Position numbers and translations under genes: made by a program. The notes beneath the pieces were generated by a model. That model had not been told where the DNA came from. It did not search any database and was given only the letters and a program-made list of their open reading frames with translations. From Alkalihalobacterium alkalinitrilicum (GTDB lineage Bacteria > Bacillota > Bacilli > Bacillales > Bacillaceae_F), in contig NZ_KV917368.1 of assembly GCF_002019605.1 (NCBI RefSeq), positions 2,821,517 through 2,885,516 of the forward strand: a stretch of DNA of 64,000 bases. Direction: 5' to 3'. Numbering within the stretch: the stretch's first letter is position 1; each line of letters opens with the position of its first letter. Of this stretch, positions 30,391 through 39,274 are shown piece after piece.

Positions 30391-30475
30391 TTACATCTGT
30401 CTTGACACCTATCTTTACATAATTTTAAACTAGTGACAAGAGTTTTTTTACAATTACATCTGTGTAAGATATTAG
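30391..30475. promoter_or_regulatory. nadB/nifS divergent control region with probable NiaR operators
   Basis: Two direct copies of TTACATCTGT occur (30391-30400, followed by CTTGACACCT; 30454-30463, followed by GTAAGATA). They resemble the NiaR (YrxA) operators known upstream of the Bacillus nad genes. The second lies between a -35 TTTACA (30447-30452) and -10 TATTAG (30470-30475) for nifS. The first lies just downstream of a likely nadB promoter on the minus strand (TTGTCA, then TAAAGA after 16 nt). Binding by the NiaR encoded nearby is inference. Confidence 0.65.
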
Positions 30476-30512
30476 AAATTAAAGAAATAGCCATGAAGGA
30501 AGGATTTGACCA

Positions 30513-31643
30513 ATGATATATCTAGACTATTGTGCTACGACTCCAATGTCAGAAAAAGCTTTATCGACCTACTCAAAAGTAGCGAAAGAATATTTCGGTA
30601 ACCCTAGTAGCTTACATGACTACGGCACATATGCTCATCAATTACTTGAACAATCAAGAAAAGATATTGCGAAAATGATCGGTGCAGAAAAAGAAGGTAT
30701 TTACTTCACAAGTGGTGGGTCAGAAAGTAATTATTTATCCCTTCTATCAATAATTCGAGGAAATAGTAATCGCGGAAAACATATTATATCTACCAAAATT
30801 GAACATCCTTCTGTCCTGAATTCATTGAAAATTTTAGAAAAGGAAGGGTATTCTATAACGTTTGTGCCAGTCAATTCGTTTGGGGTGGTAGAGCTTGAAC
30901 AATTAGAAAGCGAAATCAGAGAAGAAACTGTACTTGTGTCCATTGGCCATGCAAATAGTGAACTTGGTACGATTCAAAATTTGAAGGCTATCGGTGAATT
31001 ATTGAAAAGTAAAAACGTATTATTTCACAGTGATTGCGTTCAAACCTTCGGAAAACTTTCTATCGATGTCAAAGATTTTCACCTTTCAGCTGTTACGATG
31101 TCCGCCCATAAAATTTATGGACCTAAAGGAGTAGGTGCTGTATACTTGTCCCCTGAGCTTTCATGGAGTGCAATTGTTCCAAATAGTTCACAGGAGAAAG
31201 GATTTCGCCAAGGTACAGGAAATGTTCCTGGGATTGCTGCATTTTCTGTTGCCGCAACAGATTTACATCGAGCAATGAACAGCGATAGTGAACGATTTCA
31301 ACAGTTACAACAGTTATTTTTACAGTCCATTGACTCATCAAAAATAACCCTTGAAGGGCATCCGAAACATCGTTTAGCTCATCACCTTTGTCTTCGAGTT
31401 AAAGGAATTGAAGGGCAATTTATGATGCTTGAATGTAATCGCAAAGGTATAGCCATATCTACAGGAAGTGCTTGTAAGGTAGGACAAACTACACCATCTA
31501 TTGCAATGACCGAAACTGGAAAAACAATTGACGAAGCTCGAGAGATGATCCGAATATCATTTGGAAGAGAAACAACAGAAGAGCATATACGTTTTACAGT
31601 TAAAGCGATGAACGATATTATCGAAAATTATTTTCGTAACTAG
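30513..31643 (+). CDS. nifS: NifS-type cysteine desulfurase
   Basis: 376 residues, class V aminotransferase fold, PLP-dependent. The PLP lysine is in MSAHKIYGPKG, with SDCVQTFGK upstream, and the catalytic Cys is in ISTGSACKVGQ. In B. subtilis the NifS next to nadB matures the NadA Fe-S cluster, which fits this divergent location. Start ATG follows AAGGAAGGA. niaR lies 69 bp downstream. Confidence 0.93.
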   Translation: MIYLDYCATTPMSEKALSTYSKVAKEYFGNPSSLHDYGTYAHQLLEQSRKDIAKMIGAEKEGIYFTSGGSESNYLSLLSIIRGNSNRGKHIISTKIEHPSVLNSLKILEKEGYSITFVPVNSFGVVELEQLESEIREETVLVSIGHANSELGTIQNLKAIGELLKSKNVLFHSDCVQTFGKLSIDVKDFHLSAVTMSAHKIYGPKGVGAVYLSPELSWSAIVPNSSQEKGFRQGTGNVPGIAAFSVAATDLHRAMNSDSERFQQLQQLFLQSIDSSKITLEGHPKHRLAHHLCLRVKGIEGQFMMLECNRKGIAISTGSACKVGQTTPSIAMTETGKTIDEAREMIRISFGRETTEEHIRFTVKAMNDIIENYFRN

Positions 31644-31712
31644 CCCAAAATATTTTACAAAACCGTACTAAAGTGAACTTGTTTTAGATTGAAAGAGAAA
31701 GAGGGGAAAGAA

Positions 31713-32246
31713 ATGACAACGAAAAAAATATTAGGAGAAGAACGTCGTAAATTAATATTAAGTTGGTTAAAATCGACCAATACTCCTATTACAGGAAACG
31801 ATTTAGCAGAAAAAACTGGGGTCAGTCGGCAAGTTATTGTTCAAGACATTTCGATTTTGAAGGCACGAAATCATCCCCTTATAGCGACTGCTCAAGGGTA
31901 TATGTTTATCAAACCAAATCATGAAGAACAAACAGTCAGACAAGTGATTGCCTGTAAACATCATCCAAATGAAACAGAAGAAGAACTATTATTACTTGTG
32001 GATCACCGTGTGACCGTTCGGGATGTGATGATAGAGCACCCTATTTATGGCGATTTAACCGGTTCTTTAATGTTAAATAATCGGCATGACGTTTTACAAT
32101 TTACGGAGAAAATGCGTGAAACAAAAGCTGTACTTCTTTCGGAATTAACTGAAGGAGTACATCTCCACACTATCGAAGCCGATCGAATGGAGCATATTGA
32201 AGCTGCTGTAAATGCGTTAAAGCAAAGGGGATTTTTATTAAACTAA
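31713..32246 (+). CDS. niaR: niacin-responsive transcriptional repressor NiaR
   Basis: 177 residues from the ATG at 31713 (GAGGGGAAAG upstream; the frame extends eight codons further without a site). An N-terminal winged helix-turn-helix (NDLAEKTGVSRQVIVQDISILKARNHPL) is followed by a 3H domain named for conserved His, here seen in CKHHPNET, VDHRVTV, EHPIYGDL and EGVHLHTIE. By the family, nicotinate binding lets it repress nad genes. It is probably autoregulated with nifS. Confidence 0.93.
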   Translation: MTTKKILGEERRKLILSWLKSTNTPITGNDLAEKTGVSRQVIVQDISILKARNHPLIATAQGYMFIKPNHEEQTVRQVIACKHHPNETEEELLLLVDHRVTVRDVMIEHPIYGDLTGSLMLNNRHDVLQFTEKMRETKAVLLSELTEGVHLHTIEADRMEHIEAAVNALKQRGFLLN

Positions 32247-32277
32247 CTAAAAACGTTTAATTTTCTTAATACAATTT

Positions 32278-32305
32278 AAAAAAACTAGCTCACCTGGTGA
32301 GCTAG
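32278..32305. terminator. terminator between convergent niaR and pheA
   Basis: CTAGCTCACC/GGTGAGCTAG stem. On the minus strand it is followed by TTTTTTTAAA and ends pheA; it may also serve niaR in the other direction. Confidence 0.88.
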
Positions 32306-32327
32306 ATTCATTTAGTATCAACCTTTT

Positions 32328-33203
32328 TCAGAGCGTTGTTTTTTCTACTTTTGCTGAAGAAATGGTAAAGAAAGGATAACTCCCTAATACACGAACTCCA
32401 CAACCTAATGCTTCTAATTCTGCAATGACACCTGGAATTAAAATCTCATCCATCTTTTGCTCTACATCAATTACAAAGAAATAATTACCTAACCCCGTTT
32501 TCATTGGACGCGATTCAATTTTAGAAAGATTGAGCTTTCGCCATGAAAATGCGCTTAAAACTTGGTGTAGTGCCCCAGAGTAATCAGAAGGTAATGTAAT
32601 CATCAACGTAGTTTTATGCCCTAAAGTATAAGGTGTAACAATTTCTTCACGTTTTTTTGACAAAATCACAAAGCGAGTACGGTTATTTTCGTAATCATGA
32701 ATATTCTTTTCAATAATGGAAAGATTATAGGTTTTAGCAGCTAGTTCATTTCCAATTGCTGCTACTTTTAAGTTCGGATTTTCCATCACAAACTTCGCTG
32801 CAGCACTAGTAGAATTAGCATACTTTACTTCACCTTGAGGTAAAGCTATTCTTAAGAATTCATGACATTGAGCAATGGCATGTGGATGTGAGTAAATTGA
32901 ATGAACCGATTTCCAATCATTTAAATGATTAGGGTGAATAAGTAAATGTTGCTCAACTGGTACACTAACTTCACCAACAATTGGCAGTTGATGTTTATGA
33001 ATAAGATAGTCTAATGTCAAATTTACCGAACCTTCAATAGCATTTTCTAATGGGACAACAGCAGCATCTACTTCTCCACTAGATACCCCTTCCATACACG
33101 TTGGGATAGTAGAAAATTCTTTACGGATTTGTTTTGGGAAGATCGACATAGTTGCCATTTCTGTAAATGAACCAGCTGGTCCTAAAAATCCTATCGTTTT
33201 CAT
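32328..33203 (-). CDS. pheA: prephenate dehydratase
   Basis: 291 residues. It converts prephenate to phenylpyruvate for phenylalanine synthesis. GPAGSFTEMA (about 8-17), the catalytic-domain TRFVIL (NRTRFVILSK, about 175-184) and the C-terminal ACT domain with ESRPMK and the Phe-binding GLGNYFFVIDVE are visible. It starts 21 bp after pheB. Confidence 0.96.
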   Translation of the reverse strand: MKTIGFLGPAGSFTEMATMSIFPKQIRKEFSTIPTCMEGVSSGEVDAAVVPLENAIEGSVNLTLDYLIHKHQLPIVGEVSVPVEQHLLIHPNHLNDWKSVHSIYSHPHAIAQCHEFLRIALPQGEVKYANSTSAAAKFVMENPNLKVAAIGNELAAKTYNLSIIEKNIHDYENNRTRFVILSKKREEIVTPYTLGHKTTLMITLPSDYSGALHQVLSAFSWRKLNLSKIESRPMKTGLGNYFFVIDVEQKMDEILIPGVIAELEALGCGVRVLGSYPFFTISSAKVEKTTL

Positions 33204-33224
33204 TTGTTACACCGTTCCTTTCTT

Positions 33225-33674
33225 TTAAGAGCCTGAACCGACAACTTCAACTTTAATAACGGTTTCTAAATCCCGTATTGATTGAATAAGTTTATTTACT
33301 TCCATTTTCATCGTAACTGTATCGATCGTTAACGTAATATTCGCTCTTCCTTTTAATGGGATCGTTTGGTTAATGGTTAGTACATTACATCCCGAAGCAG
33401 CAACAATTGAGAGCAACTGAGATAGCGTTCCTGAACGATCTTCTAAGTTAATTGATAAAGTAATAATCTTTTCTTTAATCATTTTATGAAAAGGATAAAT
33501 GCCATCACGATATTTGTAAAATGCACTCCTGCTTAGTCCTACTTCTTTTACGGCTTCATTTATTTTTTTAACTTTGCCTGATTCTAGTAACTCTTTAGCT
33601 TCAAGTGTCTTTTGCATCGCTTCAGTTAACATATCTTCACGTACGAGGTAAAACTGTTCAATACCTTTGGACAT
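33225..33674 (-). CDS. pheB: ACT-domain protein PheB
   Basis: 149 residues. An N-terminal helix-turn-helix-like region ([18 protein letters not shown], about 45-62) is followed by an ACT domain ([25 protein letters not shown], about 76-100). The B. subtilis homologue was once thought a chorismate mutase, but its role is unproven; co-localisation with pheA suggests regulation by an aromatic amino acid. Confidence 0.9.
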   Translation of the reverse strand: MSKGIEQFYLVREDMLTEAMQKTLEAKELLESGKVKKINEAVKEVGLSRSAFYKYRDGIYPFHKMIKEKIITLSINLEDRSGTLSQLLSIVAASGCNVLTINQTIPLKGRANITLTIDTVTMKMEVNKLIQSIRDLETVIKVEVVGSGS

Positions 33675-33817
33675 CGTACCATCACCAATCCCTCTAAAGC
33701 TATTTTACCATTATAAATTTGTTAGAACCTTTTGACAATGGTAAATTCCTTTCCTCTTTTCCTACTTGAGGTTAACACAGATACAAAATCGTTAATGAAA
33801 ATAATGAAAAAACACTT

Positions 33818-33842
33818 AAAAAGCCGCCTTTTTAGAGGCGAC
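33818..33842 (-). terminator. terminator after obg
   Basis: GTCGCC/GGCGGC stem with an 8-nt loop followed by TTTTT on the minus strand, 11 bp after the obg stop. Confidence 0.88.
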
Positions 33843-33853
33843 TCTCTTGTTGC

Positions 33854-35137
33854 TTATTCAACAAACTCAAATTCGTACTCTAATAAACGAACGATATCTC
33901 CATCTTTGGCACCGCGATTCCTCAATGCATCATCGACTCCCATACCCCGTAACTGTCTGGCAAACCGACGAACAGATTCATCACGAGAGAAATCCGTCAT
34001 TTTAAATAACTTTTCGATATCAGCTCCTGAAATAACATACGAACCATCATCCCCTCGCGTAATGATGAATGGATCCTCTTTCTTTTCATGGCGATACAAT
34101 ACTCTCGTTTGATCAGGTACTTCTTCATATAATGGAAACTCAGGTGTATGATCGACTTTATCAGCTACTGCTAGCGATAGTTCTCTCACACCTTGCCTTG
34201 TAAAAGCTGAGATAGGAAAAACTGGGATATCCTCTTGTAAAGCTTCTTTAAATTGCTTTAAATTCTCTTCTGATTCAGGCATGTCCATTTTATTAGCTAC
34301 AATAATTTGCGGTCTTTCTAAAAGACGCATGTTGTATTGTCTTAGTTCGTCATTAATCTTTACGTAATCTTCATAAGGGTCTCGCCCTTCTAAGGCAGAC
34401 ATATCAATAATATGTACAATTACTTTCGTACGTTCAATATGCCTTAAAAATTGATGACCTAATCCTACCCCAGAATGAGCGCCTTCGATCAAACCTGGTA
34501 AGTCAGCCATAACAAAGCTTCTTCCATCCTCTGTCTCTACAACACCTAAATTAGGTGTTAAAGTTGTGAAGTGATAGTCAGCAATCTTTGGCCTTGCTGC
34601 GGAAACGACTGACAGTAGTGTAGACTTCCCGACACTAGGGAATCCAACTAATCCAACATCCGCAAGAACTTTCAGCTCTAAAGATACATATCTTTCTATA
34701 CCAGGCTCCCCATTTTCAGCAATTTCTGGTGCTGGGTTTGATGGTGTCGCAAACCTTGTATTTCCACGTCCACCACGACCACCTTTAGCAATCACCGCTT
34801 GCTGACCATGTTGCGTTAAATCAGCAATCACTTCATGCGTGTCATCATCAACAACAGTTGTTCCTGGTGGGACTTTAATGATAAAGTCTTCAGCATTTTT
34901 TCCGTGCTGATTCTTAGGACGCCCGTGCTCTCCTCTTGGAGCTTTAAAGTGTTTTTGGTAACGGAAGTCCATGAGTGTTCTTAAACCTTCTTCAACTTCA
35001 AATATAACATCCGCACCTTTACCACCATCTCCACCAGCTGGGCCACCATCTGGAACATATTTTTCTCGGCGATAGGCAACCATCCCATTTCCACCGTCGC
35101 CACCTTTAACATAAACCTTAACCTTATCTACAAACAT
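33854..35137 (-). CDS. obg: GTPase Obg
   Basis: 427 residues from the ATG at 35135-35137 (GAGGTGAGAA upstream). Glycine-rich Obg fold (1-158), G domain with G1 [11 protein letters not shown] (about 165-175), G3 DLPGLIEGA (about 212), G4 NKMD (about 282), and the C-terminal OCT domain. It is an essential GTPase for 50S assembly and, in Bacillus, the general stress and sporulation responses. It follows spo0B by 19 bp, as in B. subtilis. Confidence 0.97.
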   Translation of the reverse strand: MFVDKVKVYVKGGDGGNGMVAYRREKYVPDGGPAGGDGGKGADVIFEVEEGLRTLMDFRYQKHFKAPRGEHGRPKNQHGKNAEDFIIKVPPGTTVVDDDTHEVIADLTQHGQQAVIAKGGRGGRGNTRFATPSNPAPEIAENGEPGIERYVSLELKVLADVGLVGFPSVGKSTLLSVVSAARPKIADYHFTTLTPNLGVVETEDGRSFVMADLPGLIEGAHSGVGLGHQFLRHIERTKVIVHIIDMSALEGRDPYEDYVKINDELRQYNMRLLERPQIIVANKMDMPESEENLKQFKEALQEDIPVFPISAFTRQGVRELSLAVADKVDHTPEFPLYEEVPDQTRVLYRHEKKEDPFIITRGDDGSYVISGADIEKLFKMTDFSRDESVRRFARQLRGMGVDDALRNRGAKDGDIVRLLEYEFEFVE

Positions 35138-35156
35138 AAATATTCTCACCTCTAAA

Positions 35157-35690
35157 TTATTTCAACGCTACGACAAAAAACATTTCATTAACAGAAATTT
35201 GCTTTTCTGTAATCTTAAATAGCTCTGATGATGGTGACTGGAACCAAGATGTAATGGATGAGATTTCTTTAAACTGTCCTTGAAAATCAAATATTAATTT
35301 GATTTCGTCCTCTAACAACTGAAACGTAATTAATAAATGATTTTCTGTACCTTCATCACAGCACTGATCGATTAATTTCATTAAATTAGAACACCATTCA
35401 TGCAGTACATTCTCATAATGACTTAAATCTTTCACATCACCAATGACTTCTATTTCTAGTTCATAATAATGGTTTTCCCAATTAAAAGTTAATAAATCCG
35501 CTACTACTGCTGGTATATTCAAATTAGATAATTTACTTTCATTTTGAGATTGCTGTATGACAGAATGAATAATTTCTTCAACTCGTTCAGGTCGATTCAA
35601 AGCAAGATTCCCTTTGATTAATTGCATTACATTTAACCAGTCATGCCGTGAATGACTCAAAATATTAATAATTTCTTTTGGTTTGGCCAT
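35157..35690 (-). CDS. spo0B: sporulation initiation phosphotransferase Spo0B
   Basis: 177 residues from the ATG at 35688-35690 (AAGGTGGAG upstream). The phosphorylated His is in [18 protein letters not shown] (His16 here, equivalent to His30 of B. subtilis Spo0B), in a helical hairpin followed by a degenerate kinase-like domain. It passes phosphate from Spo0F to Spo0A in the phosphorelay. In B. subtilis rplU-ysxB-rpmA precede spo0B; here they are missing and repeat fragments lie upstream. Confidence 0.92.
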   Translation of the reverse strand: MAKPKEIINILSHSRHDWLNVMQLIKGNLALNRPERVEEIIHSVIQQSQNESKLSNLNIPAVVADLLTFNWENHYYELEIEVIGDVKDLSHYENVLHEWCSNLMKLIDQCCDEGTENHLLITFQLLEDEIKLIFDFQGQFKEISSITSWFQSPSSELFKITEKQISVNEMFFVVALK

Positions 35691-35770
35691 ACCTGTACTC
35701 CACCTTATCATTACTATGCTCTAAACAGTATAGCAAAAATTCACGTATGTTTCTTTTATTTTAAAAAAAA

Positions 35771-35812
35771 GAAAAGCGGAAGGGTCTTGTTCAGCCCCAA
35801 CTAGCAAATGTA
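35771..35812. repeat. AAAAGCGGAAGG repeat, left-end fragment
   Basis: GAAAAGCGGAAGGGTCTTG followed by TTCAGCCCCAACTAGCAAATGT matches the left ends at 52195 and 52318. Only the left end is present. The 309-bp gap from spo0B to the broken small gene (35691-35999) holds this fragment, the hairpin at 35850-35905 and otherwise AT-rich sequence. Confidence 0.7.
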
Positions 35813-35849
35813 CGAGTACTTACATCCACTAATTAAAAAGCAAAGGCCA

Positions 35850-35905
35850 TAAAGTGAAAGGACCATCAGTGAGGGTTTTCCCTCCCCCCACTGATGGTCC
35901 TTTCT
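35850..35905. repeat. structured element, isolated hairpin A (third, partial copy)
   Basis: ATAAAGTGAAAGGACCATCAGT through ACTGATGGTCCTTTC reproduces the first hairpin of the elements at 22857 and 56799. The stem is extended by five pairs (GGACCATCAGT against ACTGATGGTCC), and the rest of the element is absent. It may terminate transcription between the divergent neighbours. Confidence 0.75.
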
Positions 35906-35999
35906 AGGTAAAAAGACTCAATCCACAAAGGTGCGAAATATTCTTTTCTAAACGCATCCATACTAACAAAAAGTTTGTGATTAGACAGGAGTGAATTCC

Positions 36000-36260
36000 G
36001 TGGTACAACCTCAAAACGATACTGTCCACCAGTCTATTCTGGCTATACAAAAAGCACTACAGGCTTTACAAGTAAAAGCTGATAATCCTCAATTAATGAT
36101 TTAAGCTGAAGACAAGCTTCACCAACTAAAGCTACAATTAAAGGAAGAGGAAAAATCAGCAGCTCCTCAAGTTCTGCAAGAAATTCAACAAACCGAACAA
36201 CAAATTAATTCTATTTTATATGAGTTACATCACCAGTTACACCAACAACAAAGGTTATAG
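36000..36260 (+). pseudogene. small Gln-rich coiled-coil gene with in-frame TAA
   Basis: A frame with GTG start (AGGAGTGAATTCC upstream) encodes 86 codons, VVQPQNDTVHQSILAIQKAL onwards, but codon 35 is TAA (36102-36104). The frame continues with the same composition, AEDKLHQLKLQLKEEEK to YELHHQLHQQQRL, before TAG at 36258-36260. The parts together look like one helical, Gln-rich coiled-coil protein. I do not recognise it. The simplest reading is a recent nonsense mutation; a sequencing error is possible. Confidence 0.55.
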
Positions 36261-36303
36261 TCTAAGGACTAGGCAATCGATTTTTAAGATGTATATGACA
36301 ATC

Positions 36304-36332
36304 AGGGATCAAGCAAATCACGCTTAGTCCCT
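36304..36332 (+). terminator. hairpin after the broken small gene
   Basis: AGGGATCAAGC / GCTTAGTCCCT inverted repeat with one mismatch and a 7-nt loop, about 44 bp after the TAG; the T-run is poor. Confidence 0.45.
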
Positions 36333-36358
36333 TTAGAAATTTAAGATACATATAAGTA

Positions 36359-36433
36359 TTGACAGACTAAAAGTTCCATCATATACTAACAACATAATTA
36401 AAGCCGACTAAAAAGATATGATTTGTCACAAAT
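36359..36433 (+). promoter_or_regulatory. promoter of the ABC transporter operon with a palindromic operator candidate
   Basis: A perfect -35 TTGACA (36359-36364), 17-nt spacer and -10 TATACT (36382-36387) predict a strong sigma-A promoter starting near 36394. Downstream, in the untranslated leader, is the perfect 13-bp palindrome ATTTGTCACAAAT (36421-36433), a plausible repressor site. No SAM or other riboswitch signature is visible. Confidence 0.75.
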
Positions 36434-36466
36434 TAGAAAATACGGTACTTAAAGGAGGTCTGTGCA

Positions 36467-37312
36467 ATGGCTGATGTTCAAATTAAAGATGTAGGTAAGA
36501 CATTCCATAACAAAGATGATAAAACAGCTTACACAGTCTTTGAAAATATAAATCTAGATTTAAAATCAGGAGAGTTCGTATCTTTGCTTGGTCCATCTGG
36601 ATGCGGAAAGTCAACATTGTTAAACATTGTTGCAGGTCTAGACCAAGCAACCACTGGTACAGTGAAAGTTAGTAACCGTGTCATTTCAAGCCCTGGCTCT
36701 GACCGAGGCGTTGTTTTCCAAGAAGCAGCTCTTATGCCTTGGTTGACGGTACTTGAAAACGTTATGTTCGCATTAAAAAAGAAAATGAAAAAAGATGAAG
36801 CCAAACAAAAAGCAATCGAGTATTTAAAACTCGTACATTTAAGTAAATTTATCAATTCTTATCCACACGAACTTTCAGGCGGGATGAAACAACGTGTGTC
36901 CATTGCTCGTGCTTTAGCGATGGATCCGAAAATTCTCTTAATGGATGAGCCATTTGGAGCTTTAGATGAGCAAACCCGTTCGATGTTACACAAAGAAGTT
37001 CAGTATATTTGGGAGGAAACGAAAAAAACAATCCTCTTTGTTACCCATAATATTCGTGAATCCATCCTTTTATCAGATCGTATTGTCTTAATGGGAGTTA
37101 GACCTGGCGGCATTATTAAAACATTTGATGTAAATATACCAAGACCTAGAAAACAAGCCAGTCCAGAATTTATCAAGCTAGAAGAAGAAATTATGGAGCA
37201 TCTAGCTGGTGAAATAGAAAAAGTCATGAGGGAGGAAATGGGAGATGACTACAATAGTAAGAAGGCTGCTCTTCTTTATGGCACTAATCGTAATCTGGGA
37301 GATCACATATAG
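36467..37312 (+). CDS. ABC importer ATP-binding protein (nitrate/sulfonate/taurine class)
   Basis: 281 residues. Walker A GPSGCGKST (42-50), Q-loop VVFQEAALMPW, signature LSGGMKQRVSIARAL, Walker B ILLMDEPFGALDEQTR and switch His in VTHNIRESI are all intact. The sequence is of the SsuB/TauB/NrtD class. AAAGGAGGTCTGTGCA precedes the ATG. The C-terminal tail overlaps the permease gene by 68 nt in another frame, indicating coupled translation. Confidence 0.92.
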   Translation: MADVQIKDVGKTFHNKDDKTAYTVFENINLDLKSGEFVSLLGPSGCGKSTLLNIVAGLDQATTGTVKVSNRVISSPGSDRGVVFQEAALMPWLTVLENVMFALKKKMKKDEAKQKAIEYLKLVHLSKFINSYPHELSGGMKQRVSIARALAMDPKILLMDEPFGALDEQTRSMLHKEVQYIWEETKKTILFVTHNIRESILLSDRIVLMGVRPGGIIKTFDVNIPRPRKQASPEFIKLEEEIMEHLAGEIEKVMREEMGDDYNSKKAALLYGTNRNLGDHI

Positions 37313-38012
37313 ACTAAACCTTAGTTATCAATTTTTCTCTGTCATGATGTTCCCTTCACCAGGTGGAACGTTAACACAGCTATATCGTGGTTTCTTTGAA
37401 ACGGGAATATTATTTCACGCATTAACAACAAGTATCCAAAGAATTATTATTGGTTTTGTTCTCGCTATTATTATCGGTGCTTCACTAGGTATTTTATTGG
37501 CACGATCGAGGTTTGCTGATGATACATTAGGATCACTCGTTATTGCTCTTCAATCGGTTCCGAGTATTGTATGGTTACCGATTGCGCTTATGTTTTTTGC
37601 AGGTAGTGATTTTGCCATTATCTTTATTATAGTATTGGGTGGAACCTGGGCGATGACGATGAATGTAAGAATGGGTATCAAAAATGTTCAACCACTTCTA
37701 ATTCGAGCCGCTCGGACCATGGGATATAACCGTACAGAACTTGTTTGGAAAGTAATGATCCCTGCCTCTATCCCTTCTGCTTTAACTGGTGCAAGACTTG
37801 CCTGGGCGTTCGGTTGGCGTGCGTTAATGGCTGGGGAGCTTCTTGGAACAGGTGGTTTAGGACGTACATTACTAAATGCAAAAGATATGTTCAATATGGA
37901 CCTTGTTATTGCAATTATGGTTATTATTTCATTAATCGGTTTAACGGTTGAGTATTTAATATTTAACAGAGTAGAAAAACGAGTCCTTACTCGCTTCGGA
38001 CTATCAAAATAA
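37245..38012 (+). CDS. ABC importer permease (SsuC/TauC type)
   Basis: 255 residues, six transmembrane segments, beginning inside the ATPase gene. The first helix (LLFFMALIVIWEITYRL) starts within ten residues of the ATG, so this early start is needed. MMFPSPGGTL after TM1 and the EAA loop seen as RAARTMGYNRTELVWKVMIPASIPSALTGARLAW are hallmarks of sulfonate/nitrate/taurine permeases. Confidence 0.92.
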   Translation: MTTIVRRLLFFMALIVIWEITYRLNLSYQFFSVMMFPSPGGTLTQLYRGFFETGILFHALTTSIQRIIIGFVLAIIIGASLGILLARSRFADDTLGSLVIALQSVPSIVWLPIALMFFAGSDFAIIFIIVLGGTWAMTMNVRMGIKNVQPLLIRAARTMGYNRTELVWKVMIPASIPSALTGARLAWAFGWRALMAGELLGTGGLGRTLLNAKDMFNMDLVIAIMVIISLIGLTVEYLIFNRVEKRVLTRFGLSK

Positions 38013-38030
38013 TAAATAGGGGGAAACAAC

Positions 38031-39035
38031 ATGAAAAAATTATTAAAAGCTGTTGCAGGTGTTGCCTTAGTTGGGATGCTAGCTGCTTGTGGCTCTGGGA
38101 ACACTTCAGGTGAAGGCTCAGCCGATAGTGTCTCAATCGGATACTTTCCAAATCTAGATCACGCAGCAGGTATTGTTGGAATGGAAAAAGGATTTTTCCA
38201 AGATGAACTTGGAGATGTTGAAGCTAGCTTTAGAGATTTCCCAAATGGAAATGACTTTATCGAAGCGCTAGACGCTGGGACATTAGACATCGGTTACGTT
38301 GGACCTGGTCCTGCCATTAACTACTTCTTAAGAGGTGGAGATGTTGTCGTATTAAGTGCCGCAGCTAATGGAGCTACTTTAATCGTCGCTCGTGAAGATG
38401 CTGGTATTGAAGAACTTGCTGACTTTGACGGGAAGTCGTTCTGTACACCAGGTAATGGTTGTACTCACAATGTTCAGTTAGAAATCATGCTTCAAGATAT
38501 TGGTCTTGAATCAAACCGTCTTGGTGGTACTGTTGAACACCAATCACGTATCGCCCCAGCCAACATGGTCGCAATGTTTGAACAAGGGCAAATTGATGCA
38601 GCTGCAGCTCCAGAACCTTGGGGCACCTACCTTGTTGAAGAATTAGGAGCCAAAGTTGTGACTGAATGGAATGATGTATTTTTAGGGGAAACATTACCAA
38701 GTGTTGTATTAGTAACTTCTAAACGTTTCATGGAAGAACAGCCTGAAATTGTTAATGCTGTATTAAAAGGGCATATTGAGTCTGTTCAGTACACTCAAGA
38801 CCATACTGAAGATACGTTAAAGGCTATTAATGACACTCTTTATAATTTAACACAGCAACGCTTACCAGAAAGTGTTCTTGAAAATGCTTGGCAGCGTATG
38901 GTTGTTACAACAGATACGTTCCCAGAAGCACTTCAAGCATGGGCGGATGCGTCTTACCAATTAAGCTTTATTGAAGAAGATCCTGATTTAGATGGATTCG
39001 TAGATACTTCAAAACTTGAAGACCTATTAAAATAA
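38031..39035 (+). CDS. ABC importer substrate-binding lipoprotein (NMT1/SsuA-like)
   Basis: 334 residues. Lipoprotein signal with lipobox LAAC (Cys20). The mature part begins VSIGYFPNLDHAAGIVGMEKGFFQDEL and contains DIGYVGPGPAINYFLRGGDVVVLSAA and APEPWGTYLVEEL, typical of SsuA/NrtA/TauA-like binding proteins. The ligand could be a sulfonate, nitrate or a related anion; no desulfonating enzyme or reductase lies nearby, so it stays undetermined. Last gene of the operon, followed by a terminator. Confidence 0.9.
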   Translation: MKKLLKAVAGVALVGMLAACGSGNTSGEGSADSVSIGYFPNLDHAAGIVGMEKGFFQDELGDVEASFRDFPNGNDFIEALDAGTLDIGYVGPGPAINYFLRGGDVVVLSAAANGATLIVAREDAGIEELADFDGKSFCTPGNGCTHNVQLEIMLQDIGLESNRLGGTVEHQSRIAPANMVAMFEQGQIDAAAAPEPWGTYLVEELGAKVVTEWNDVFLGETLPSVVLVTSKRFMEEQPEIVNAVLKGHIESVQYTQDHTEDTLKAINDTLYNLTQQRLPESVLENAWQRMVVTTDTFPEALQAWADASYQLSFIEEDPDLDGFVDTSKLEDLLK

Positions 39036-39046
39036 GGATAAACAAG

Positions 39047-39082
39047 GAGGCTTCCATTATTATTTAGTGGGAGCCTCTTTTT
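39047..39082 (+). terminator. terminator of the ABC transporter operon
   Basis: GAGGCTTCCA / TGGGAGCCTC stem followed by TTTTT, 12 bp after the stop. Confidence 0.88.
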
Positions 39083-39185
39083 GCTTCTTATTATTGGAAG
39101 TGTACTCGCGTTCCTTTATATAGTTAAGTAACGTTTTTACTTGTCCATAATGGGACTCAAGCTCCATTATTCTCGCAAAAATGAA

Positions 39186-39217
39186 AAACACACGGTTAAC
39201 TAAGATGCCGTGTGTTT
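39186..39217 (-). terminator. terminator of hemEHY
   Basis: AAACACACGG / CCGTGTGTTT stem followed by TTCATTTTT on the minus strand, about 58 bp after the hemY stop. Confidence 0.8.
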
Positions 39218-39274
39218 CTTGAATATTCAGCTATTTTATTAATACAGCTAACTATCAAAGCTAACATGCGAATG

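Noticed and set aside
35850-35905. Ordinary terminator only
   Set aside because: The arms and left flank (ATAAAGTGAAA) match the larger element at 22857 and 56799 too closely to be an unrelated hairpin, though it may still terminate transcription.
36262-36466. SAM-type (S-box) riboswitch before the sulfonate-like ABC operon
   Set aside because: The conserved S-box segments are not present; only a promoter, a weak hairpin and a palindrome are seen.
37688-38104. 138-codon minus-strand frame opposite the ABC permease
   Set aside because: Antisense shadow; the plus-strand permease has full family motifs.
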